Shown here one piece after another: positions 46,760 to 53,923 of a DNA stretch of 53,923 bases. The stretch is from Saprospiraceae bacterium. Lineage in GTDB: Bacteria; Bacteroidota; Bacteroidia; Chitinophagales; Saprospiraceae. The stretch is from positions 1 through 53,923 of the forward strand of contig JADKCF010000018.1 of the NCBI GenBank assembly GCA_016714765.1, read 5' to 3'. The position numbers and the translations under genes are program-made. How positions within the stretch are numbered: the stretch's first letter is position 1; every line of letters starts with the position of its first letter. The notes under the pieces are model-generated. The model ran no database searches. It was given only the letters and a program-made list of their open reading frames with translations, and was not told the origin of the DNA.

Positions 46760-48970
46760 ATGAATGTACTATCCCTGAAAAATGTTGTAAAGGCTTACGC
46801 CAATCACATTGCTGTGAATGATGTGAGTTTCGATGTGAAGCAAGGCTCTATTTTTGGTCTTTTGGGACCCAATGGAGCCGGCAAAACATCACTGATCAGA
46901 ATCATCACGACCATCACTGCAGCTGATAGTGGCCAGGTTTTCCTGAATGGTCACCCGCTCAATCATCTGCATCCCAACGAAATAGGTTACATGCCGGAAG
47001 AACGGGGCCTTTATAAAAAAATGAAGGTTGGCGAACAGCTGCTCTATCTGGCGCAGCTCAAAGGTCTCAGCAGCCGTGATGCTAAAATAAAACTAAAAGA
47101 CTGGCTCGAAAAATTCGAAATACTCAGTTGGTGGGACAAAAAAATCGGAGATCTGTCCAAAGGGATGAGTCAGAAAGTCCAGTTTATCGCTACTGTGGTC
47201 CATGATCCAAGTCTAATTATCCTGGACGAGCCTTTTTCGGGACTGGATCCTATCAATGCCAATCTGATAAAGGATGAGATATACCAGCTCAAAGAAAAAG
47301 GTGCCAGCATCCTGTTTTCTACACACAGGATGGAACAGGTAGAGGAGATTTGTGAAGACATTGTCCTGATCAATAAAGGTAAAATCATCCTTTATGGAGG
47401 TGTCCATCAGATAAAAAATGATTTTAAAGAACATAAATTCAGTGTAAAGTTTGATGGAAAGCTTCCAGCCAATCCCGGAGGATATGAAATAATGAGCACA
47501 AGTGCCAATGAAATCATATTTAAGGCTGGCGCGGACCACACTTCCAATGATCTCCTGCGAAATCTGAGGAACAGCAATGTAGATATCATCAGTTTCAATG
47601 AAATTTTACCTTCACTCAATGAAATTTTCATAAAAAAGTCGAATCCAGCAATGAATAAAATATGGCTTGTCACCCAAAGGGAATATCTCACCAGGGTCAC
47701 TAATAAAACATTTATCCTCACTACCCTGCTCACACCACTGGGCATTTTATTATTTATGGCAGCAGTAGTATTTGTGATGAGTACAGGGTCTGACAAACAA
47801 AAAGTGATCAATGTGTATGACCCCTCCAATCTGCTCGAAAAGGAACTCAAAACAAGAGACAATCTCACTTTTCAATTTAGTGATGCAAGCATGGAGTCAC
47901 AAAAACAATGGTACAAAGAGAAGAAAATAAATGGCATACTGGAACTGCCTGCGCTGACTGACTCCCTGGCTACCAAATACGTGTATAAATATCACTCAGA
48001 CGATCAGCTGGCTATGGATGAGACTTTTGCTATCGAATCTGCCATAGGTAAAAAAATCAGGAATTATAAACTCAAAAAACTCAATATTGACGCCAATATT
48101 CTGAAAAACCTGGATACGGATGTCAGTGCCGAGCCGGTGACCATTCTGGAAGACAAAAAAATAAGCTCTATCACCACCATAGTGAGTTCTGTGCTGGGTG
48201 GTATCGTAGGATATGCTATGTTTTTCATCATCCTTTTTTATGGAATGCAGGTCATGCGCTCTGTGATGGAGGAAAAAATAAATCGTATTGTGGAAGTGCT
48301 CATATCATCTCTCAAACCCTTTGAGCTGATGATGGGCAAAGTGATAGGCGTAGGCCTGGTGGGATTGACACAGATAGGTATATGGTTAGTGCTGATGCCC
48401 CTGGTTTATATAATCGGAGCAGCTTTGTTTGGTATCAATACAGAAAGTTTGGGCCCCATGCACACTGGCAACATGCCGGTAGAGGACCTGGCTATGACAT
48501 CTCAGGAAAAAATTGGTCAGATATTTCTGGAAGTCAGAGCTATGAACTGGTGGCTGATTTTACCTCTTACTTTGTTTTATTTTCTCGCTGGTTATTTTGC
48601 TTATTCAGCCCTGTTTGCTGCCATAGGCTCGGCTGTAGGTGAAGATATAAATGAAGCCAACTCACTGACTTTACCTGTGATGATGCCACTGATGTTTTCT
48701 ATGTACATCGGTATAAGTGCCGTCAATGCACCTGATAGCAGTCTGGCAGTCTGGTCCAGCATGATACCTCTCTTGTCTTCCATCGTGATGCCCGTGAGAC
48801 TTCCTTTTGATCCGCCATGGTGGCAGATAGCGGTGTCCGTGGTTTCGCTGATCATTTTCAGTATCTTTCTGGTGTGGCTTGCCGCACGTATATATAGAGT
48901 AGGCATCCTGATGTATGGTAAAAAAGCCAGCTTTAAAGAACTCAGCAAATGGATATTTTATAAAGGCTGA
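46760..48970 (+). CDS. ABC-2 type exporter: NatA-like ATPase followed by NatB-like permease, read as one frame
   Basis: Residues 1-~297 form an ABC ATPase (LLGPNGAGKTSL, LSKGMSQKVQF, LIILDEPFSGLDP, STHRMEQ) with the NatA-type C-terminal tail. From Met at 47651 a permease begins (MNKIWLVTQREYLTRVTNKT) with one N-terminal helix, a large extracytoplasmic loop, and five more helices near the C-terminus (ABC-2/NatB type). In relatives these are separate, overlapping genes. Here the A6 run at 47632-47637 keeps them in one frame. With one more A the ATPase would end ...FIKKVESSNE at a TAA at 47656-47658, overlapping the permease ATG by 8 bases. So the fusion may be an indel artefact. Substrate: Na+ or a drug-like compound, not determinable. 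Confidence 0.8.
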   Translation: MNVLSLKNVVKAYANHIAVNDVSFDVKQGSIFGLLGPNGAGKTSLIRIITTITAADSGQVFLNGHPLNHLHPNEIGYMPEERGLYKKMKVGEQLLYLAQLKGLSSRDAKIKLKDWLEKFEILSWWDKKIGDLSKGMSQKVQFIATVVHDPSLIILDEPFSGLDPINANLIKDEIYQLKEKGASILFSTHRMEQVEEICEDIVLINKGKIILYGGVHQIKNDFKEHKFSVKFDGKLPANPGGYEIMSTSANEIIFKAGADHTSNDLLRNLRNSNVDIISFNEILPSLNEIFIKKSNPAMNKIWLVTQREYLTRVTNKTFILTTLLTPLGILLFMAAVVFVMSTGSDKQKVINVYDPSNLLEKELKTRDNLTFQFSDASMESQKQWYKEKKINGILELPALTDSLATKYVYKYHSDDQLAMDETFAIESAIGKKIRNYKLKKLNIDANILKNLDTDVSAEPVTILEDKKISSITTIVSSVLGGIVGYAMFFIILFYGMQVMRSVMEEKINRIVEVLISSLKPFELMMGKVIGVGLVGLTQIGIWLVLMPLVYIIGAALFGINTESLGPMHTGNMPVEDLAMTSQEKIGQIFLEVRAMNWWLILPLTLFYFLAGYFAYSALFAAIGSAVGEDINEANSLTLPVMMPLMFSMYIGISAVNAPDSSLAVWSSMIPLLSSIVMPVRLPFDPPWWQIAVSVVSLIIFSIFLVWLAARIYRVGILMYGKKASFKELSKWIFYKG

Positions 48971-48992
48971 TCATCTGTGATTTCCTAAATTT

Positions 48993-50120
48993 TTAGCTGC
49001 TATGTCTCTCCTTCCATACGTAAGGTGTGGGAAACAATGCATGCCACCCAGATAGCAGTATATGCCCGAAATAAATGAAAAAACATACAAAGAAGGAATG
49101 CATGACTTTCTTATTATCAAAATGTGCAGCCAGTTGACTTAAAAATAAAAAGTCGACCAACATTTTGATAAATAATGAAACAACAGCCATCCAAAAAACA
49201 ACAGGACTTATCAGCCATCCCACTACAATTCCCAGAAGTAACATCAGACAATACCCAAATACAAAGCCTTGAATCCTCATCACTCCTTTATCTTTGACCG
49301 CCAGCGATTTGGTGGCCCACCTTTTCCTCTGATGTACAAATGACCGCCAGTCTGATTCTGCTTTTGTAGTCACCAAAGCATCTCGGGACATGACAAAACG
49401 AATAGATTTGGGATCTGCTTGCACCGTTTTATTCATAAAAAAAAGATCGTCACCCGACGCCAGGTGTCTGTCCCCTTCGTACCCACTTAGTGCAATAAAA
49501 TGTTGCTTGGTATAACTTATATTGGCCCCATTGCCTAAATAGTATTGACAGCGCTGTATTCCATTGGCTGTGATAGCCATCGTGGCGGCAAAGTCCATCC
49601 ACTGAAATCTGCTGAGGACCGTATCATCTACTTCGGGCAATACCAATCCTGTTGTCATTTTTATATCTTCATTTGCATGCATCTTACTATGAACGCCCAG
49701 CCACTTATTTCCGACCAGGGAATCTGCATCAGTAGTGATGATCACCGGATACACGGCCATACCTATACCATACTCCAATGCTGCTTTTTTACCGCCTGAC
49801 CGTCCTGCTGTAGTGACAACCCTGACCACCTCTTTGTCGATAGAAGAAGCTATCTCAGCAGTATTGTCTGTGCTTTGATCATCCACTACAATGATTTCAA
49901 ACTTATATTTTGGAAAATCATTCGCTAAAATACTATCAACGCACTTTTTGATACATCCTGCTTCATTTCTGGCTGCAATGATGACAGTCACGGAAGGCAG
50001 GTCTTCATAAGAATCCGGCGATACTTCTTCTTTTATTGATGACCATCCCACAAATATATATCGGATCAGTGCCGTATATGAGATAATGGCAAATCCAAAG
50101 GCAAGGACTACAAATATCAA
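48993..50120 (-). CDS. Family 2 glycosyltransferase, membrane-bound
   Basis: 375 residues. An N-terminal helix (VVLAFGFAIISYTALIRYIFVG) is followed by the GT-A domain: VTVIIAARNEAGCIKKCVDS, VVDDQSTDNT, TTDADSLVGNKWL (DxD-type metal site), then the acceptor region RKRWATK. Three C-terminal helices anchor it in the inner membrane. It probably builds a surface polysaccharide or glycolipid; the sugar is unknown. The preceding gene (50127) ends 6 bp upstream, so both are co-transcribed. Confidence 0.85.
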   Translation of the reverse strand: MIFVVLAFGFAIISYTALIRYIFVGWSSIKEEVSPDSYEDLPSVTVIIAARNEAGCIKKCVDSILANDFPKYKFEIIVVDDQSTDNTAEIASSIDKEVVRVVTTAGRSGGKKAALEYGIGMAVYPVIITTDADSLVGNKWLGVHSKMHANEDIKMTTGLVLPEVDDTVLSRFQWMDFAATMAITANGIQRCQYYLGNGANISYTKQHFIALSGYEGDRHLASGDDLFFMNKTVQADPKSIRFVMSRDALVTTKAESDWRSFVHQRKRWATKSLAVKDKGVMRIQGFVFGYCLMLLLGIVVGWLISPVVFWMAVVSLFIKMLVDFLFLSQLAAHFDNKKVMHSFFVCFFIYFGHILLSGWHALFPTPYVWKERHSS

Positions 50121-50126
50121 AATGTT

Positions 50127-50612
50127 TTATTTGAACATATCATCATATTCATTGGACTTGGTTTGTCTGGTAGGTTCAGGTTTTTTATTCAATGGTGGGA
50201 GTTCCAGGAAATTTTCTTCTTCTTCCACCACTTCTTCATATTCGGTATAAGTGTTTTTTTCACGTTCTACCTGGTCGACGACTTTCTTGATCGATCTCTT
50301 GCCTATTGCCTTAAAAAATAAAAACCCGGATACAATGGGGTATCCAAAAATCACAAGTAAAACCGCCAGGATACCCATGATGGTATTTTCCCTGAGCAGT
50401 TTTCCAACAAACTTAAAGAAATCTGTCACTACTGTATAGTCCAGTATCAAAGTGATAATGAGCAATATAGGTGCCACCCAGGACAATAGCCAGAATACAC
50501 CTTTTGCTAAAAAAAACAACGCTGTAAAAAATAATGCAAGAATAAGCAAGGGTCCCAAAAATCCAAAAGGGCTCGAACCACCCCCTACTCTATATTCTCT
50601 GAATTGTGTCAT
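50127..50612 (-). CDS. Hypothetical membrane protein with charged tail
   Basis: 161 residues: three hydrophobic helices in the first 105 residues (LLILALFFTALFFLAKGVFW, WVAPILLIITLILDYTVV, ILAVLLVIFGYPIVSGFLFF), then a strongly acidic/basic cytoplasmic tail (KKVVDQVEREKNTYTEYEEV) ending NEYDDMFK. No family recognised. It is first in a two-gene unit with the glycosyltransferase. Confidence 0.65.
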   Translation of the reverse strand: MTQFREYRVGGGSSPFGFLGPLLILALFFTALFFLAKGVFWLLSWVAPILLIITLILDYTVVTDFFKFVGKLLRENTIMGILAVLLVIFGYPIVSGFLFFKAIGKRSIKKVVDQVEREKNTYTEYEEVVEEEENFLELPPLNKKPEPTRQTKSNEYDDMFK

Positions 50613-50635
50613 GACTGCTAATTTTAATTTTAACG

Positions 50636-50643
50636 CAAAAATA
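50636..50643 (-). promoter_or_regulatory. Bacteroidota -7 box TATTTTTG upstream of the 50612 gene
   Basis: The minus strand reads TATTTTTG, matching TAnnTTTG, 23 bp before the start at 50612. The opposite-strand box for 50785 lies 115 bp away. Confidence 0.4.
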
Positions 50644-50757
50644 CAAACATATAACCGATTATAGAAGTTCCATATATCAGTGTTTTATTAAAATCGATAA
50701 AACAAGGTAATCAAAAGACATTTTCATCGTTTTTATTTACCCGGAGTATAAATTGTA

Positions 50758-50765
50758 TATCTTTG
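50758..50765 (+). promoter_or_regulatory. Bacteroidota -7 box TATCTTTG upstream of the dienoyl-CoA reductase-like gene
   Basis: TATCTTTG matches TAnnTTTG, 19 bp before the ATG at 50785. It is identical to the box at 46726. Confidence 0.45.
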
Positions 50766-50784
50766 CTTATCATAAATAGTTGCG

Positions 50785-52800
50785 ATGACTTACAAAAAAA
50801 TGCTTTCTCCCCTCGATCTGGGATGGACTTCACTCAAAAACAGAGTACTCATGGGCTCTATGCACACTAATCTTGAAGAAATAGATGGTGGCTTCCAAAG
50901 AGCAGCAATATATTATGCCGAAAGGGCCAGAGGTCAGGTAGGCTTGATCGTGACAGGAGGCATCGCCCCTAATCCAGAAGGTTGTGTAGCTGCTCATGCT
51001 GCTAAGCTTACTACCCATGAGGAAGTGACCCAACACAGGATTATAACGGATGCCGTTCATGCGGAAGGGGGTAAAATATGTATGCAAATCCTGCACACAG
51101 GAAGATATGGATACCACCCCAAAATAGTAGCTCCATCTGCCCTGCAGGCACCTATCAATTTTTTTAAGCCCAGGGAAATGGACGAAGCGGATATTCAGCG
51201 CACCATTAAGGATTATGTTCAATGTGCTTTATTGGCCAGAGAGGCTGGATACGATGGTGTAGAAATCATGGGTTCAGAAGGATACCTGATCAATCAGTTT
51301 ATAGCTCTGCGCACCAACCACCGCACTGATGCCTGGGGAGGAACATACGAAAACAGAATACAATTTCCTGTCCAGATCGTGCAGAAAACAAGAGAAGCAT
51401 TGGGTGAGCATTTTATCATCATATACAGATTGTCTATGCTTGATCTGGTAGAAAATGGTTCATCCTGGGAAGAAGTGGTAACCCTTGCCAAAGCTATAGA
51501 AAATGCAGGAGCATCCCTCATCAATACCGGTATAGGCTGGCATGAAGCACGGGTCCCTACGATTGCTACCATGGTACCCAGAAAAGCGTTTGCATGGGTG
51601 ACCAAAAAACTAAAATCTGAAGTCAGCATCCCCCTCATTGCAGTCAATAGGATCAATACTCCCGAAACCGCAGAAGAAGTCCTCGCTGATGGTTGCGCAG
51701 ATATGGTATCTATGGCTCGACCTTTTTTGGCAGATCCTGATCTCGTCCTAAAAGCAATGGAAAACAGAAGCAACGAAATCAATACCTGCATAGCATGTAA
51801 TCAGGCATGCCTCGATCATACATTCCAACTGAAAATATCCTCTTGTCTGGTCAATCCGAGAGCTTGCCATGAAACAGAAATTCAATATAAACCAACTGAA
51901 AACCCAAAGAGAATAGCTGTAGTAGGTGCGGGTCCCGCAGGTATGGCTTATGCTCACATAGCCGCTTTGCGGGGTCATCATGTCACCTTGTATGAAGCAT
52001 CAGACAAGCTGGGAGGTCAGTTCAATCTGGCAAAGGCCATTCCCGGCAAAGAAGAGTACGGCGAGACCATCAGATATTACCAGGTCATGCTGGCCAAATA
52101 TCATGTAAACATCAGACTCAATCACAGAGTCACCGCAGAAGAGCTGAAGAATGAAAACTATCAGGAAATCATCCTCGCTAATGGCATCATACCCAGGAAA
52201 CTTAATTTGCCAGGCGCAGACAACAGCAAAGTTGTAAGCTATTCCGATGTTTTACAAAACAAAATCACGGTAGGTAAAAAAGTAGCCATCATCGGTGCAG
52301 GTGGTATAGGCTTTGATGTAGCAGAGTATCTGACCCATCAACCCACCTCTGAAAATGAAATTACCACCTTCCTCAGAGAGTGGGGGGTAGATCATGAATA
52401 TACCCATCCGGGAGCCGTCACAACGCCTGCCCCTGCCCCATCATTGAGGGAGGTATATCTACTGAAAAGGTCAGGCGGCAAACATGGAGCTACATTGGGA
52501 AAAACCACCGGGTGGATCCATAAGGCCAGCCTTACACACAAAGGTGTACATATGCTGTCAGATGTCGAATACATAAAAATTGATGAGCAGGGTCTCCACA
52601 TAGACATAAAAGGTTCGTCACAGATACTGGATGTAGACCATATTGTCGTATGTGCTGGTCAGGAACCCTCCAGAGAGCTTTATGATGCATTGCTTGCTTT
52701 TGGTGTAGCTGCGCAACTGATCGGTGGAGCACACGAAGCCGCTGAACTGGATGCCAAGAGAGCAATCCACCAGGCTTGCACATTAGCAGCTGAGATGTAA
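50785..52800 (+). CDS. fadH: NADPH-dependent 2,4-dienoyl-CoA reductase-like flavoenzyme (old yellow enzyme fused to FAD domain)
   Basis: 671 residues, the family length. An FMN-binding TIM barrel (LKNRVLMGSMHTNLEE, QILHTGRYGYHP, GYDGVEIMGSEGYLINQF) is followed by a 4Fe-4S site (NTCIACNQACLDH ... SSCLVNP; four Cys in CxxCxxxC-x11-C). An FAD/NAD(P) domain then follows (RIAVVGAGPAGMAYAHIAAL, KVAIIGAGGIGFDVAEYL). It reduces 2,4-dienoyl-CoA intermediates in beta-oxidation of unsaturated fatty acids. Note tesB at 35388 and the mutase at 41560 for further acyl-CoA metabolism. Confidence 0.9.
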   Translation: MTYKKMLSPLDLGWTSLKNRVLMGSMHTNLEEIDGGFQRAAIYYAERARGQVGLIVTGGIAPNPEGCVAAHAAKLTTHEEVTQHRIITDAVHAEGGKICMQILHTGRYGYHPKIVAPSALQAPINFFKPREMDEADIQRTIKDYVQCALLAREAGYDGVEIMGSEGYLINQFIALRTNHRTDAWGGTYENRIQFPVQIVQKTREALGEHFIIIYRLSMLDLVENGSSWEEVVTLAKAIENAGASLINTGIGWHEARVPTIATMVPRKAFAWVTKKLKSEVSIPLIAVNRINTPETAEEVLADGCADMVSMARPFLADPDLVLKAMENRSNEINTCIACNQACLDHTFQLKISSCLVNPRACHETEIQYKPTENPKRIAVVGAGPAGMAYAHIAALRGHHVTLYEASDKLGGQFNLAKAIPGKEEYGETIRYYQVMLAKYHVNIRLNHRVTAEELKNENYQEIILANGIIPRKLNLPGADNSKVVSYSDVLQNKITVGKKVAIIGAGGIGFDVAEYLTHQPTSENEITTFLREWGVDHEYTHPGAVTTPAPAPSLREVYLLKRSGGKHGATLGKTTGWIHKASLTHKGVHMLSDVEYIKIDEQGLHIDIKGSSQILDVDHIVVCAGQEPSRELYDALLAFGVAAQLIGGAHEAAELDAKRAIHQACTLAAEM

Positions 52801-52980
52801 GAATATCTTGAAATGGAAAAAAAATTGCGAAAATAAATGTCGCAAAGGCGACAACATAATGTAAGGATTGTATTTACAGATACTGTTGTTTAAGTTGTTC
52901 AGATTTTATCAAAAGATCAAAAATATTTACAAAGTTGAATATTGTAATGGGTTAAATAATTAATAGTAAATTTTTTATAC

Positions 52981-53643
52981 ATGTTAAGAGAAGGTTTTTT
53001 TTATTATTTAAGTATAGTCATATTATTATTTATAACTTGTATGTCTTGTTCTCACAACTCTGATAAAGTCCTTTTGAAGAAACTTACATTAGAAAATACA
53101 TTAACAAGGCTGAAAAATGGTGATACCCAGTTTTATTATGCAAATTATAAAGATTCTATAGGAAGAGATCTTTCTGATGATTTAAGGGATAAATTAAATT
53201 CTGGAAAATTGAAAAGGGATTTTTATGTTAATGAAGTTGATTCTATAAAAGAGATTAGAGTAAGCATATTAAATGATAATGAAATTTTTGAGGAAATTCA
53301 ATTAAGATCAGCGATGATTTTTCCTATGAAGAATTTTACTTTTGAAGATGTCAATTGTTTGGAAATAAAAGAAAGAATAAACAAGTCAATAAATAATGAT
53401 CAAGGAGCAAGAGAAATTGATGGGTATATTAAAAAAGCAATAGAAATAGATGAAGAAAATCGAACTTTAGTGATTTCGATAATAGAAAAGTGTGGATGGT
53501 CAATTATAGATACAGCTCAAATTAACGATGTTTTTTTGTTAGTTCAACATATGGATAGTGAATTTATGGCAAGATATTACCCTATTTTTATTGAATACCA
53601 TAATAAAGGGCTTTTGAGTAATTTAATTATACAGAATGATTGA
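52981..53643 (+). CDS. Hypothetical AT-rich lipoprotein
   Basis: 220 residues with lipobox (LLFITCMSC). The mature part is charged and helical, with no recognised domain. The codons are markedly more AT-rich than in the enzyme gene before it, so it resembles the accessory stretch at 1-3.8 kb and may be horizontally acquired. It lies between fadH and a peptide exporter. Confidence 0.55.
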   Translation: MLREGFFYYLSIVILLFITCMSCSHNSDKVLLKKLTLENTLTRLKNGDTQFYYANYKDSIGRDLSDDLRDKLNSGKLKRDFYVNEVDSIKEIRVSILNDNEIFEEIQLRSAMIFPMKNFTFEDVNCLEIKERINKSINNDQGAREIDGYIKKAIEIDEENRTLVISIIEKCGWSIIDTAQINDVFLLVQHMDSEFMARYYPIFIEYHNKGLLSNLIIQND

Positions 53644-53653
53644 CAGACTCTTA

Positions 53654-53814
53654 ATGAACCATAGTTTGAGCAATTTATGGTACGAAGTTATTGATCATAG
53701 CTTCTACACACAATTAAAGACATTAATAATGTTAATGTTAGACGAAAGGAACTTAGATTAGATCCAATAGAAGAAGTTGCTAAGAAATTTGGTTTCGAGT
53801 TTAAATTAAACTAA
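53654..53814 (+). pseudogene. Unidentified short coding remnant
   Basis: Two overlapping open pieces look protein-like. One is ATG 53654 (MNHSLSNLWYEVIDHSFYTQ..., stop at about 53760). In another frame there is the C-terminal-looking segment VRRKELRLDPIEEVAKKFGF to TAA at 53812. A one-base shift would join them. No family was recognised. Confidence 0.25.
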
Positions 53815-53863
53815 TTTAAACTCAAACATCTTTTTAAAGTATAATTAATTTTTATATATAAAA

Positions 53864-53923
53864 TTGAAACTCATCCACCAATTAGATGCGATGGACTGCG
53901 GTCCTGCCTGTCTCAAGATGATC
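53864..53923 (+). CDS. Start of a C39-peptidase ABC transporter (partial, runs off the edge)
   Basis: Twenty codons are visible from TTG 53864: KLIHQLDAMDCGPACLKMI. The Gln-x(6)-Cys-Gly-Pro-Ala-Cys pattern is the catalytic Cys segment of the bacteriocin-processing C39 peptidase domain found at the N-terminus of peptide-exporting ABC transporters. Such proteins cleave double-glycine leaders and export the peptide. TTG is the only start in frame, as a stop (TAA at about 53858) lies close upstream or the frame is closed there. Confidence 0.7.
   Translation, partial: MKLIHQLDAMDCGPACLKMI

Overview
The window reads as a chromosome segment of an AT-rich Bacteroidota bacterium, most likely of the Saprospiria type. 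Three secreted proteins end in type IX secretion (T9SS) sorting domains. There is a TonB-dependent receptor with a CarboxypepD-reg N-terminus, an ExbB/ExbD/ExbD set, and many Bacteroidota-style lipoproteins. Shine-Dalgarno sequences are nearly absent, and TAnnTTTG (-7) promoter boxes recur in front of genes. No rRNA is present; one tRNA-Ser(GGA) is. Species cannot be fixed from the sequence.

Layout. 1-3.8 kb is a decayed accessory stretch: a frameshifted alpha/beta hydrolase, a group II intron reverse-transcriptase scrap, a secreted propeller, a broken transglutaminase and a KilA-N scrap. 3.8-5.8 kb holds a TauE/SafE exporter, a striking Asn-Gln heptad coiled-coil protein and an XRE regulator. 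5.9-9.6 kb is a likely co-expressed set of two outer-membrane channel-like proteins around a double-PAP2 vanadium haloperoxidase-like lipoprotein. 9.8-14.8 kb holds a TonB receptor with an internal deletion, an S9 peptidase and a lipoprotein. 14.9-17.4 kb is the ExbB/ExbD operon. 17.5-20.9 kb holds tRNA-Ser, tatD, an RNase H, a lipoprotein, def and ruvX. 21-25.3 kb is a 1462-residue adhesin-like T9SS protein with HYR-like, C-type lectin-like, dockerin and cohesin-like parts. 25.8-32.7 kb holds an S41 protease, an Lrp/AsnC regulator, a DUF3298 lipoprotein, glnS and argS. 33-36.3 kb holds a second haloperoxidase-like gene, a MORN-type lipoprotein, a small membrane protein and tesB. 36.3-37 kb is a gene-free stretch with a MITE-like element and a second repeat. 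37-53 kb holds thrS, an OmpA-domain scrap, an ABC-F (Uup-like) gene, methylmalonyl-CoA mutase, a second large T9SS protein, a Na+/drug-type ABC exporter, a GT2 glycosyltransferase and a 2,4-dienoyl-CoA-reductase-like enzyme. The right edge (53-53.9 kb) is AT-rich again and enters a C39-peptidase ABC exporter.

Quality. Ten genes, including the essential thrS, glnS and def, are broken by one- or two-base shifts, mostly in homopolymer runs. Intact protein motifs continue in another frame after each shift. This pattern fits uncorrected sequencing or assembly indels better than true decay, so I report such genes as single loci and give the shift position. By contrast, the TonB receptor has lost an internal segment (about 20 conserved residues), the reverse transcriptase is two non-adjacent pieces joined together, and the OmpA and KilA-N pieces are truncated. 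Those look like real decay.

The most interesting unexplained items are the MITE-like palindromic element at 36.36-36.82 kb, the eight-heptad Asn coiled coil at 4.9-5.1 kb, the duplicated PAP2 domain with a dead first half at 6.9-8.4 kb, and the cohesin+dockerin surface protein.
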